DNA from: Xanthobacteraceae bacterium
GTDB lineage: Bacteria > Pseudomonadota > Alphaproteobacteria > Rhizobiales > Xanthobacteraceae
Assembly: GCA_030043175.1 (NCBI GenBank)
Contig: JASHYD010000107.1
Span: 1 to 9,666, forward strand
DNA: 9,666 bases
Direction: 5' to 3'
Position numbers and translations under genes: made by a program. The notes under the pieces were generated by a model, which was not told the DNA's origin, ran no database searches, and was given only the letters and a program-made list of their open reading frames with translations. How positions within the stretch are numbered: position 1 is the first letter of the stretch; every line of letters begins with the position of its first letter. Shown here piece by piece: positions 1 through 6,224 of this stretch.

Positions 1-194
1 TCGTAGAGCATGAAGCGATCGTGCTCAAGCACCGGCACCCGGCCGAACGGATGGCGCGAGATGTGCGGCTCGCTTCGGAAGGTGCCGGGCGCCACGGGAG
101 AGAGGCAATAAGATGCGCGCTTCTCCTCCAATGTGGCGAGTACGGCGCGTCCAAACGGACTGCCCGGGATGCTGTAGACGATGAACTCCGACAT
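1..194 (-). CDS. Glutathione S-transferase-like protein, N-terminal part (cut by window edge)
   Basis: The 64 visible residues begin MSEFIVYSIPGSPFGRAVLA and continue to a GRVPVLEHDRFMLYE segment. This is the N-terminal thioredoxin-like domain of a cytosolic GST: beta strand 1, then SPFGR at the position of the catalytic Ser/Cys turn, then the VPVL segment with the cis-proline that contacts glutathione. The family normally conjugates or reduces substrates with glutathione; the substrate here cannot be inferred. The ATG at 194 is preceded on the minus strand by AGGAGAG at good spacing, which fixes the start. The SRPBCC gene upstream on the same strand ends 44 bases away, so the two are probably co-transcribed from the ArsR promoter. 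The C-terminal helical domain lies outside the window. Confidence 0.85.
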   Translation of the reverse strand, partial: MSEFIVYSIPGSPFGRAVLATLEEKRASYCLSPVAPGTFRSEPHISRHPFGRVPVLEHDRFMLY

Positions 195-238
195 TGCTTT
201 CTCTCCTTGTGCTGCCGTGGTGAATGGCAATTTGCGAG

Positions 239-709
239 TTACCGTTCGGCCGCCGCGCGGAAGCCCTCGAGGATGCCGGGCCAGCCACCGTCGACGTCCT
301 TTCGCAGCGAGGCGCCCGCCTCCGCACCCATGGTCTCGAACTTGCGATGCTCAAGTTCGACCAGGGTGGCGTGCGGTCCTTCGACCGTGAAGCGCACCTC
401 CACCTCGGATCCGACGGTCGTGTCGGGTTTCCAATGGTGGTTGATGTCCCAGCTGACAATGAAACGCCTTGGCGGATCCCAGAGCAGAATCTTGCCGACC
501 GCGGCTTGCGAACCGTCCTCGGCGACCTCGTACCAGCGGCCGCCGAGATGTGCCTCCATCATCATCGCCTTCATCGGCGCAACGCCGATCGACGCCTTGC
601 GCGGCCACCAACGATCGAGCCCCGCCGTGAACACTTCGAAGGCATGTGCCTGGCTCGCCTTGACGCGGACACTCTTGCGAACGGGGGCAATGGTCACGGT
701 CCTATTCAT
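239..709 (-). CDS. SRPBCC / AHSA1-type START-like domain protein (156 aa)
   Basis: A 156-aa soluble protein with the layout of an AHSA1-type SRPBCC (START-like) domain. It has an N-terminal strand (VRKSVRVKASQAHAFEVFTA), a helix with the usual DRWWP segment, the loop motif LGGRWYEVAEDGS, the strand KILLWDPPRRFIVSWDI, a charged strand pair (VEVRFTVEGPHATLVELEH) and a C-terminal helix starting at GGWPGILEGFRA. Such folds form a helix-grip pocket for hydrophobic ligands; no enzymatic activity is implied. The start codon overlaps the ArsR stop by 4 bases (ATGA on the minus strand, 706-709), so translation is probably coupled. ArsR-SRPBCC pairs are a very common two-gene module in alphaproteobacteria, in which the SRPBCC partner may bind or modify the signal ligand. 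The length is typical and no domain is missing. Confidence 0.88.
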   Translation of the reverse strand: MNRTVTIAPVRKSVRVKASQAHAFEVFTAGLDRWWPRKASIGVAPMKAMMMEAHLGGRWYEVAEDGSQAAVGKILLWDPPRRFIVSWDINHHWKPDTTVGSEVEVRFTVEGPHATLVELEHRKFETMGAEAGASLRKDVDGGWPGILEGFRAAAER

Positions 710-1032
710 GATGGCTTGCCTTTCTTCGTCTTGGGTTTTCGCTCGGCCTCGGCCTGAAAGGCGGCGAGCGCGTCGTCCCAGAATTGATCGAGCCAGGACC
801 GCACGGCCGCGAGCCCCTGTGGGTCGATGGAGTAGACGCGGCGGGTGCCCTGCGCGTGATCGGTCACCAGACCGGCTTGCTTGAGCACTTTCAAATGCTG
901 GGAGACCGCAGGCCGGCTGACCGGCATGCCTTTGGCAACGGCTCCGACGGACAAGGGTCCGGCTCTGAGCCGTTCGAAGACGCGGCGGCGCGACGGATCG
1001 GCGAGTGCGGCAAAAGCCTTTTCGTAAGTCAT
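706..1032 (-). CDS. ArsR-family winged-helix transcriptional repressor (108 aa)
   Basis: The protein starts MTYEKAFAALADPSRRRVFE, the hallmark opening of the ArsR subgroup found next to SRPBCC genes. A winged helix-turn-helix follows: LSVGAVAKGMPVSRPAVSQHL is helix-turn-recognition helix (about residues 26-46), then the wing around GTRRVYSID. The C-terminal tail is Lys-rich (KPKTKKGKPS). No CxC metal motif of the ArsR/SmtB metal sensors is present, so the ligand is probably not a metal. The gene leads the minus-strand SRPBCC-GST cluster and probably autorepresses it through the two inverted repeats at its start. There is no Shine-Dalgarno sequence before the ATG, which together with the promoter position suggests a leaderless transcript. 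Confidence 0.92.
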   Translation of the reverse strand: MTYEKAFAALADPSRRRVFERLRAGPLSVGAVAKGMPVSRPAVSQHLKVLKQAGLVTDHAQGTRRVYSIDPQGLAAVRSWLDQFWDDALAAFQAEAERKPKTKKGKPS

Positions 1033-1056
1033 AGCTTACGGTAAGTGATCTCTTAC
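1024..1056. promoter_or_regulatory. Two tandem 16-bp inverted repeats, probable ArsR operator
   Basis: GTAAGTCATAGCTTAC (1024-1039) and GTAAGTGATCTCTTAC (1041-1056) both fit GTAAG-N6-CTTAC and are offset by 17 bases. The first covers the arsR start codon (1030-1032). The second lies between the start codon and the -35-like hexamer. Symmetry, spacing and position fit dimeric ArsR binding and autorepression. This is inferred from symmetry and context. Confidence 0.7.
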
Positions 1057-1066
1057 GCTATGTCAA
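1038..1066 (-). promoter_or_regulatory. Putative arsR promoter (-35 TTGACA on the minus strand)
   Basis: A perfect TTGACA is read on the minus strand at 1066-1061. Seventeen bases downstream the -10 region (1043-1038) reads TACCGT, a poor match to TATAAT. Initiation from here would fall at about 1031-1032, on the ATG itself. The promoter overlaps both inverted repeats, so repressor binding would block it directly. The -10 assignment is weak. Confidence 0.45.
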
Positions 1067-1192
1067 GCTGCTTCTCTGCGGGCATCGCGGCGGGTACCAG
1101 CCTATGCCTCGTGAGCGGTTGCAGGTAACGCGTTAAGGACGATGCCTCCCGGTGCGCGCCCAAGCGGATCGTTGCGTCCGGTTTGATGATGC

Positions 1193-1221
1193 TGGACAGC
1201 CGCGTCGTGCGCGACGATAAT
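1193..1221 (+). promoter_or_regulatory. Sigma-70-like promoter of the exported-protein operon
   Basis: TGGACA (1193-1198), a 17-base spacer, then GATAAT (1216-1221); each hexamer matches consensus at five of six positions. Transcription would begin near 1228, giving a leader of about 255 nt before the GTG at 1483. This excludes the in-frame ATG codons at 1183-1191 as translation starts for this transcript. Confidence 0.55.
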
Positions 1222-1318
1222 GAGGTCTTGCGGGACAGACGCGGGAGAGCATGGAAAAGGCCGCGTTTACGCGAGACGGTGTTAAGCTCGGCGACAAAGG
1301 GCGCCGCTGCGGGTGGGC

Positions 1319-1401
1319 GTTGCAGCGGACTCAGCGTTGCAGCGGACTCAGCGTTGCCAGCGGACTCAGCGTTGCAGCGGACTCAGCGTTGCAGCGGACT
1401 C
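1319..1401 (+). repeat. Five-copy 17-bp tandem repeat in the operon leader
   Basis: The unit GTTGCAGCGGACTCAGC is repeated head to tail at 1319-1335, 1336-1352, 1353-1370 (one extra C, so 18 bases), 1371-1387 and a truncated last copy at 1388-1401. The copies are otherwise identical, which indicates recent slippage or unequal recombination. There are no spacers, so this is not a CRISPR. It lies between the promoter and the ribosome binding site. The reading frame is open across it but is upstream of the supported start. Confidence 0.95.
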
Positions 1402-1436
1402 GTTGCGAGCCACAACCCGCAACGCCCAAGGGGCGT
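1401..1436 (+). other. Two overlapping, mutually exclusive leader hairpins
   Basis: Hairpin 1 pairs CGTTGCG (1401-1407) with CGCAACG (1418-1424) around a 10-nt loop. Hairpin 2 pairs ACGCCC (1422-1427) with GGGCGT (1431-1436) around AAG. They share bases 1422-1424, so both cannot form completely at once. They lie directly after the tandem repeat and about 30 nt before the ribosome binding site. No U-tract follows, so a classical intrinsic terminator is not supported. Confidence 0.5.
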
Positions 1437-1482
1437 CAATACACTGCAGGACAAACTGCAGGGCATGGAGGAGGAGATCATC

Positions 1483-2667
1483 GTGCGCGACCGATCCTTT
1501 AGCTCGGCGATAGCGGTTGCCATAGCGGCGGTCGCATGCAGCGCCGCAATTTCGCTGTCTACCACCCCAACGCCGGCGCAAGCTCCGGCCCTGAAAACGC
1601 CTTGGGGCGAGCCCGATCTGCAGGGCATCTGGACCGACGAAACCGACACACCCTTCCAGCGCTCGCCGAAGTATGCAAACCAGGAGTTTTTCACCGACGC
1701 CCAGCGCGAAGAGTTTGACATCGAGCGGGCAGGGCTGCGCGGCCGCGACACGCGCAGCCCCCGCGGGAGCGAGGCCGACGTCGCCGGCGCCTACAACGCC
1801 GTATGGGGAGGCCGCAAGCGGACAGGCCGGCGCACGTCAATGATTGTCGATCCGCCCGACGGCCGAATCCCGCCGCTGACCCCGCAGGCCGAGAAGATTG
1901 CCGCCGCTGATCGCGACTTTCGTCTCACTCTGATGCGAGCGACGCAGACCTGCAAGCTCCACCTGCCCGGGTGCGCCGGAGGCAAGTACGACCCGACACC
2001 TGCCGTCTTGCGGCGCGACGACATGGCTCCTCGCTACAATGTCGCGCGTATGAATCGCCATGATCGCCCGGAGGACGGCGCGTTGGCGGACCGCTGCTTG
2101 ACCATCGGGCTTCCCGAATTTGGCGCCGGCAATGGCGGCGGCAGCTTCCGCAGGATCGTGCAGACGCCGGGGGGCGTTTCGATCTTCTACGACGTCGGCC
2201 AGGGCCAAGGGTGGCAACGCAATATCGTCATGAACGGCGGCCCCCACTTGCCGGACAGCATCCGCCAGTGGTTCGGCGACTCGCGCGGCCACTTTGAGGG
2301 CAATACGCTCGTGATCGATGTGACGAACTTCAGTCCGAAAACCGATTATCGAGGCTCACGCGAGAATTTGCACCTCATCGAGCGCTGGACGCGCACCTCT
2401 CCAACCACGCTCGAGTACGCCGTGACCATCGAAGACCCGACCACCTGGACGCGTCCCTGGACCGTCAAGCAGGAGATGACCAAGCAGAACGAAGAGGAAA
2501 ACAGAATTTATTACGAACCGCGATGTGTTGAGGGAAACTTCGGCTTTCCCGCAATGATGAAGGCCGCGCGTCAGGAGGACCGCGAGTTTGCCGACGGACG
2601 CGGGCCTGATCCGCTGACCAAGGACAATGCATCGGGAGGCGCGGACTCCGATCCGCTGCAGCAGTAA
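1483..2667 (+). CDS. Exported protein of unknown function, paralog 1 of 4 (394 aa)
   Basis: I do not recognise a characterised function. The chosen start is GTG 1483, with GGAGGAGG just upstream (1468-1475). The stretch GGAGGAGATCATC-GTGCGCG aligns with GGAGGAGACCACC-ATGCGCG of the fourth gene, so this is the homologous start although an open frame runs further upstream. Residues 1-34 form a signal peptide (hydrophobic AIAVAIAAVACSAAISL, cleavage probably after PAQA). The mature protein starts with WGEPDLQGIWTDETDTP (41-57) and has IVDPPDGR (121-128), a C-x6-C segment before GGKYD (157-170), RCLTIGLPEFG (204-214), IVQTPGGVSIFYDVGQGQGW (225-244), the core GHFEGNTLVIDVTNF (269-283), ERWTRT, TIEDPTTWTRPW and PRCVEGNFG (346-354). 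The strand-rich pattern suggests a periplasmic beta fold. It ends in DPLQQ. The core has Phe where the paralogs have Trp (GHFEG). Confidence 0.85.
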   Translation: MRDRSFSSAIAVAIAAVACSAAISLSTTPTPAQAPALKTPWGEPDLQGIWTDETDTPFQRSPKYANQEFFTDAQREEFDIERAGLRGRDTRSPRGSEADVAGAYNAVWGGRKRTGRRTSMIVDPPDGRIPPLTPQAEKIAAADRDFRLTLMRATQTCKLHLPGCAGGKYDPTPAVLRRDDMAPRYNVARMNRHDRPEDGALADRCLTIGLPEFGAGNGGGSFRRIVQTPGGVSIFYDVGQGQGWQRNIVMNGGPHLPDSIRQWFGDSRGHFEGNTLVIDVTNFSPKTDYRGSRENLHLIERWTRTSPTTLEYAVTIEDPTTWTRPWTVKQEMTKQNEEENRIYYEPRCVEGNFGFPAMMKAARQEDREFADGRGPDPLTKDNASGGADSDPLQQ

Positions 2668-2695
2668 GATGGCGAACAACAAAGAGGGGACCGTC

Positions 2696-3886
2696 ATGCG
2701 TGCCTGCTTCTCAGGCCTGATGGCGACAGTCGCGATTGCCGCCAGCAGCGCCGTCATTTCGACCTCGATCACACCGACGTCCGCTCAGTCTCCGGCAAAT
2801 TCTCCGCCGGCGCCCTCTGCAGCTCTGACAACTGCCTGGGGCGAACCCGATCTGCAGGGTATCTGGACCGATGAATCCGACACCCCTCTGCAGCGCTCGC
2901 CCAAGTATGCGAACCAGGAATTCTTCTCCGCGGCCGAGCGAGCCGAATTGGATGAGAGGCGATCCGCCTTCCTTGGCCGCGACAGGCGCTCGCAGCGTGG
3001 AACGGAGGCCGACGTAGCCGGCGCCTACAACGCGGTGTTCACGCCGATGAAGCGCACCGGTGCACGTACGTCGAGGATTGTCGATCCACCCAACGGCCGG
3101 CTTCCGCCGCTGACGGCAGGGGCGCAGAAGCTGGCCGCGGCCGAACGGGCATTTCGTGTTGCGCTGCTGCAGTCAACCGAGACTTGTAGAAACAAGGAGC
3201 CGGCGTGTAACGGCGGCAAATACGATCCGGCACACTCGGCGCGATTCGAGGAACTGCCGCCTCGCTACAACACGGCGCGCATGAACCGGCATTACGGTCC
3301 GGAGGACGCGACGTCGGCGGAACGTTGCTTGACTGGCGGGTTGCCCGAGTTTGGCGGCGTCAGCTTCCGCCGTATCGTGCAGACGCCGGGCGGCATCTCG
3401 ATCTTCTACGATGTGGGTCAGGGACAGGGGTGGCAGCGAAACATCGTTATGGACGCAAGTCCGCATTTGCCGGCAAGCATCCGCCAGTGGTACGGTGACT
3501 CGCGCGGCCACTGGGAGGGCAATACGCTCGTCATCGACGTGACGAACTTCAGTCCGAAAGCCGATTTTCAGGGCTCCCGCGAGAACCTGCATTTGCTCGA
3601 GCGCTGGACGCGCACGGGGCCAACCTCGCTCGCATACGAGGTCACGGTTGAAGACCCCACAGTGTGGACCAAGGCCTGGACCGCCAAGCAAGAGTTCACC
3701 AGGCAGAGCGACGAGGAGAACAGAATTTATTACGAACCTCGCTGCATCGAAGGAAACTTCGGCCTCCCGGGGTTGCTGCATGGACGGCGCCTGGAAGAGC
3801 TTGCCTTTTCGGAGGGACGCGGTCCTGATCCAGCAACCAAAGACAGCATAAAGATTGTGGAATTCGAGAATGATCCATTGCAGTAG
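2696..3886 (+). CDS. Exported protein of unknown function, paralog 2 of 4 (396 aa)
   Basis: Close paralog of the preceding gene, 28 bases downstream of its stop, on the same transcript. ATG 2696 is preceded by AGAGGGG, and the start aligns with those of the neighbouring paralogs (ATGCG at the same place); an open frame continues 23 codons upstream into the previous gene and is discounted. Signal peptide about residues 1-31 (MATVAIAASSAVISTSI, cleavage near TSAQS). A Pro/Ala/Ser-rich linker (SPANSPPAPSAALTT) precedes WGEPDLQGIWTDESD and is longer than in the other copies. It retains IVDPPNGR, C-x6-C before GGKYD, RCLTGGLPEFG, IVQTPGGISIFYDVGQGQGW, the core GHWEGNTLVIDVTNF, ERWTRT and PRCIEGNFG. 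The mature part holds exactly four cysteines and the end is NDPLQ. Role and substrate unknown. Confidence 0.87.
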   Translation: MRACFSGLMATVAIAASSAVISTSITPTSAQSPANSPPAPSAALTTAWGEPDLQGIWTDESDTPLQRSPKYANQEFFSAAERAELDERRSAFLGRDRRSQRGTEADVAGAYNAVFTPMKRTGARTSRIVDPPNGRLPPLTAGAQKLAAAERAFRVALLQSTETCRNKEPACNGGKYDPAHSARFEELPPRYNTARMNRHYGPEDATSAERCLTGGLPEFGGVSFRRIVQTPGGISIFYDVGQGQGWQRNIVMDASPHLPASIRQWYGDSRGHWEGNTLVIDVTNFSPKADFQGSRENLHLLERWTRTGPTSLAYEVTVEDPTVWTKAWTAKQEFTRQSDEENRIYYEPRCIEGNFGLPGLLHGRRLEELAFSEGRGPDPATKDSIKIVEFENDPLQ

Positions 3887-3914
3887 CGCCGGCGAAAGGT
3901 AAGCGGAGACCGCC
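3887..3914 (+). promoter_or_regulatory. Duplicated intergenic spacer with ribosome binding site (copy 1)
   Basis: The 28-nt gap contains GGCGAAAGGTAAGCGGAGACC before ATG 3915. The gap in front of the fourth gene has GGCGAAGGTAAGGAGGAGACC at the same place. Conservation of both spacer and Shine-Dalgarno shows that the duplication unit included the upstream junction, and supports the start calls on both sides. Confidence 0.75.
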
Positions 3915-5096
3915 ATGCGTCACCTGTTCTCAGGCTCGATGATCCTGACCGCCGCGGCCGTGGCAGCTGGGAGCGCCGGCTTTTCGGGTTTCGCGACGCG
4001 CACGTCGGCCGAGGCTCCGGCGATGAAAACGGCCTGGGGCGAACCCGATCTGCAGGGCATCTGGACGGACGAAACCGACACGCCGCTACAGCGCTCGCAA
4101 AAGTATGCTGCCCAGGAATTTTTCACCGACGCTCAGCGCGCCGAGTTGGACAAAGAGCGCGCAGCGCTGCTCAGCCGCGACAAGCGTGTGGAGCGCGGGA
4201 CTGAACTTGACGTCGCCGGCGCCTACAGCGCGCTGTTCATGAGCCAGAAGCACACAGGTGCTCGAACCTCGTTGATTGTTGATCCGCCCGACGGGCGGAT
4301 GCCGCCGGCGACGCCGCAGGCTCAAAAGCTTGCGACGGCGGATCGCGCGTTCCGTCTCGCCCTGCTGCAATCGACTGAGACATGCAGGAACGGGTCGGTG
4401 GCGTGCAGCGGCGGCAAATACGACCCGACGCCTTCTCCGCTGCGGGCGGAACTTCCCCCCCGCTACAATGCCGGACGCATGAACCGCCATGACGGTCCGG
4501 AGGACGGCTCATTGGGGGATCGCTGCTTGACCGCTGGACTACCCGAATTTGGCACGGCGTACGGCGGCAGCTTCCGGCGCATCGTACAGACGCCCGGCGG
4601 CATTTCGATCTTCTACGACGTGGGCCAGGGACAGGGGTGGCAGCGCAACATCGTCATGGACGGACGTGCGCACTTGCCGTCCGATATCCGCCAGTGGTAT
4701 GGCGACTCGCGAGGCCACTGGGAGGGCAATACGCTCGTCATCGACGTGACCAACTTCAGCCCGAAGACCGATTTCCAAGGCTCGCGCGAGAATTTGCACC
4801 TGGTTGAGCGCTGGACGCGCACCTCGCCGTCCTCGCTTGATTACGTGGTGACCATCGAAGACCCGAGCGTGTGGACGAAGCCCTGGACCGTCCGCCAGGA
4901 GTTCACCAGGCAGAGCGACCAGGAGAACAGGCTTTATTACGAGCCGCGCTGCGTCGAAGGAAACTACGGCCTCCCCGGACTGATGCGGGGAGCGCGCGCG
5001 GAAGAGCTTGCCTATGTGCAGGGGCGCGGCCCGCATCCGGCAACCAAAGATAACGCCACTGATTTTGTGGGCGTCGAAGATGATCCGTTACAGTAG
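3915..5096 (+). CDS. Exported protein of unknown function, paralog 3 of 4 (393 aa)
   Basis: Third long paralog, starting 28 bases after the previous stop. The start ATG 3915 lies behind AAGCGGAGACC, homologous to the spacer in front of the next gene. Signal peptide about 1-33 (SMILTAAAVAAGSAGFSGF, cleavage near TSAEA). The mature domain carries WGEPDLQGIWTDETDTPLQR, IVDPPDGR, C-x6-C before GGKYD, RCLTAGLPEFG, IVQTPGGISIFYDVGQGQGW, the core GHWEGNTLVIDVTNF, ERWTRT, TIEDPSVWTKPW, PRCVEGNYG, and the tail GRGPHPATKDN ending in DDPLQ. It is most like paralog 2 in the core at DNA level: identical blocks run through the codons for GHWEGNTLVIDV. No catalytic residue set of a known enzyme family is recognised. 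It probably acts in the periplasm or at the cell surface. Confidence 0.87.
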   Translation: MRHLFSGSMILTAAAVAAGSAGFSGFATRTSAEAPAMKTAWGEPDLQGIWTDETDTPLQRSQKYAAQEFFTDAQRAELDKERAALLSRDKRVERGTELDVAGAYSALFMSQKHTGARTSLIVDPPDGRMPPATPQAQKLATADRAFRLALLQSTETCRNGSVACSGGKYDPTPSPLRAELPPRYNAGRMNRHDGPEDGSLGDRCLTAGLPEFGTAYGGSFRRIVQTPGGISIFYDVGQGQGWQRNIVMDGRAHLPSDIRQWYGDSRGHWEGNTLVIDVTNFSPKTDFQGSRENLHLVERWTRTSPSSLDYVVTIEDPSVWTKPWTVRQEFTRQSDQENRLYYEPRCVEGNYGLPGLMRGARAEELAYVQGRGPHPATKDNATDFVGVEDDPLQ

Positions 5097-5125
5097 CGTC
5101 AGGCGAAGGTAAGGAGGAGACCACC
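5097..5125 (+). promoter_or_regulatory. Duplicated intergenic spacer with ribosome binding site (copy 2)
   Basis: The 29-nt gap with AAGGTAAGGAGGAGACCACC before ATG 5126 is homologous to the previous gap and to the sequence before GTG 1483. The strong AGGAGGAG fixes the start of the divergent fourth paralog. No terminator-like hairpin is present, so read-through is expected. Confidence 0.75.
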
Positions 5126-6094
5126 ATGCGCGGCCGACACTTAGGTTCAATGATAACGGTCGCAATTGCGGCGGCCGCTGTCGGCGCCGTCATTTCGGCG
5201 TCCGTCACGCAGACTTCGGGTCAGGCGCAAAATACGCGCCCGGCCCGCATCGAGGGCAAGCCCAATTTTAGCGGTATCTGGCAAGCCAACAACGAGGCCG
5301 ACTGGGATTTGGAGGCGCATGCGGCGCGGCCCGCGGCGGTCACCCAGCAAGGCGTTTACCCTTATGACTATGCGCGGGTGCCGGCAGCGCCGGTTCTCGC
5401 GCTTGGCGCCGTGGGCGCAGTGCCCGGCTCGCTCGGGGTTGTGCAGGACGACGGGCATATCCCCTACAAGCCCGAAGCATTGGCGATCAAGCAGGAGAAT
5501 GCCGAGCACTGGATTGACCGCGATCCGGAAATCAAGTGCTACCTGCCAGGCATTCCGCGGGCGATGTACCTGCCCCATCCGTTCCAGATCACGCAAAGCA
5601 CCAACAAGATCCATATTGCCTACGCGTTCACCAATACGGCGCGCACGATCCATATGGATAAGGTCGAGCCCCCGCCGGACGACACCTGGATGGGTCACTC
5701 GGTCGGACACTGGGATGGCGACACGCTTGTCGTCGACGTGTCGAATTTCAATGACCGGAGCTGGTTCGACCGCGCCGGCAATTTCCACAGCGACGCGCTG
5801 CACCTCGTCGAGCGCTTCACATTGAAGACACCAGACGTCATCTGGTACGAAGTGACGATCGAAGACCCCAAGGTCTTCACGCATCCGTGGCGTATCGCCA
5901 TGCCGATCTACCGCCGGGCCGAGCCGAACATGCAGCTCATCGAGTTCCGCTGCAACGAGTTCGTCGAGGAGTTCATGTACGGAAATCTCCGCAAGCAGCA
6001 GCTGGTTAAGCATTGGGAAGGTGACACAATGGCGGTCGATATCACACGGAAGGTGCCGCCGGGTGATCAATTCTATCAGTGGTACGGCAGGTAA
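5126..6094 (+). CDS. Exported protein of unknown function, shorter divergent paralog 4 (322 aa)
   Basis: It shares the signal peptide (about 1-34, MITVAIAAAAVGAVISASVT, cleavage near SGQA) and ribosome binding site with the preceding paralogs, but the mature part has diverged. It has GKPNFSGIWQANN (44-56) in place of GEPDLQGIW, KCYLPGIPRAMYLPHPFQI (137-155) in place of RCL-GLPEF, the core VGHWDGDTLVVDVSNF (193-208), LHLVERFTLKTPDVIWYEVTIEDP, FTHPW and FRCNEF (274-279). The C-x6-C segment is missing: the mature protein has two cysteines (138 and 276), matching the second pair of the long paralogs. A second HWEGDTMAVDI (296-306) near the C terminus repeats the core motif. This form resembles proteins annotated only as hypothetical in many soil bacteria. 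Function unknown; periplasmic location inferred. Confidence 0.86.
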   Translation: MRGRHLGSMITVAIAAAAVGAVISASVTQTSGQAQNTRPARIEGKPNFSGIWQANNEADWDLEAHAARPAAVTQQGVYPYDYARVPAAPVLALGAVGAVPGSLGVVQDDGHIPYKPEALAIKQENAEHWIDRDPEIKCYLPGIPRAMYLPHPFQITQSTNKIHIAYAFTNTARTIHMDKVEPPPDDTWMGHSVGHWDGDTLVVDVSNFNDRSWFDRAGNFHSDALHLVERFTLKTPDVIWYEVTIEDPKVFTHPWRIAMPIYRRAEPNMQLIEFRCNEFVEEFMYGNLRKQQLVKHWEGDTMAVDITRKVPPGDQFYQWYGR

Positions 6095-6106
6095 TAAAAT
6101 ACAGGC

Positions 6107-6160
6107 GGCCAGCCCCACCCGATCCACCCCCGGCAAATTAGGGAGGGGTAGGGTGGGGGG
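6107..6160. repeat. GC-rich REP-like inverted repeat upstream of the DUF6152-like gene
   Basis: CCCCACCC (6113-6120) is complementary to GGGTGGGG (6151-6158). The arms are strongly strand-biased (C-rich then G-rich) and the spacer holds CCACCCC and GGGAGGGG, which allow alternative pairing. The right arm (GGGAGGGGTAGGGTGGGGG) resembles the right arm of the repeat at 6731-6795. It follows the fourth paralog by 12 bases and may act as transcription or mRNA-stability punctuation. Confidence 0.6.
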
Positions 6161-6224
6161 GAACAGTTGAGCCGCCCAAAGCCAAGAAAACTTAGTCTGT
6201 TTCTAGATGCGATAGGAGGTATCG

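Noticed and set aside
224..757. A plus-strand 177-codon frame opposite the SRPBCC gene
   Set aside because: It is the complement of a recognisable SRPBCC domain on the minus strand and has no family features of its own.
1067..1192. Regulation of the exported-protein operon by the neighbouring ArsR
   Set aside because: The GTAAG-N6-CTTAC sites lie about 140 bases upstream of the plus-strand promoter and no copy is seen near 1193-1230, so direct control is not supported.
1319..1401. Tandem repeat as a CRISPR array
   Set aside because: The units are directly adjacent with no spacers, the unit is only 17 bp, and no cas genes are present.
3173..3916. A 247-codon minus-strand frame, and similar ones opposite paralogs 1 and 3
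   Set aside because: The same antisense frame recurs opposite each paralog because the sense sequences are homologous. There is no independent start signal or domain.
5147..6136. A 329-codon open frame on the minus strand
   Set aside because: It is antisense to the fourth exported paralog, whose signal peptide, ribosome binding site and family motifs are clear. Long antisense frames are expected in GC-rich codon usage.
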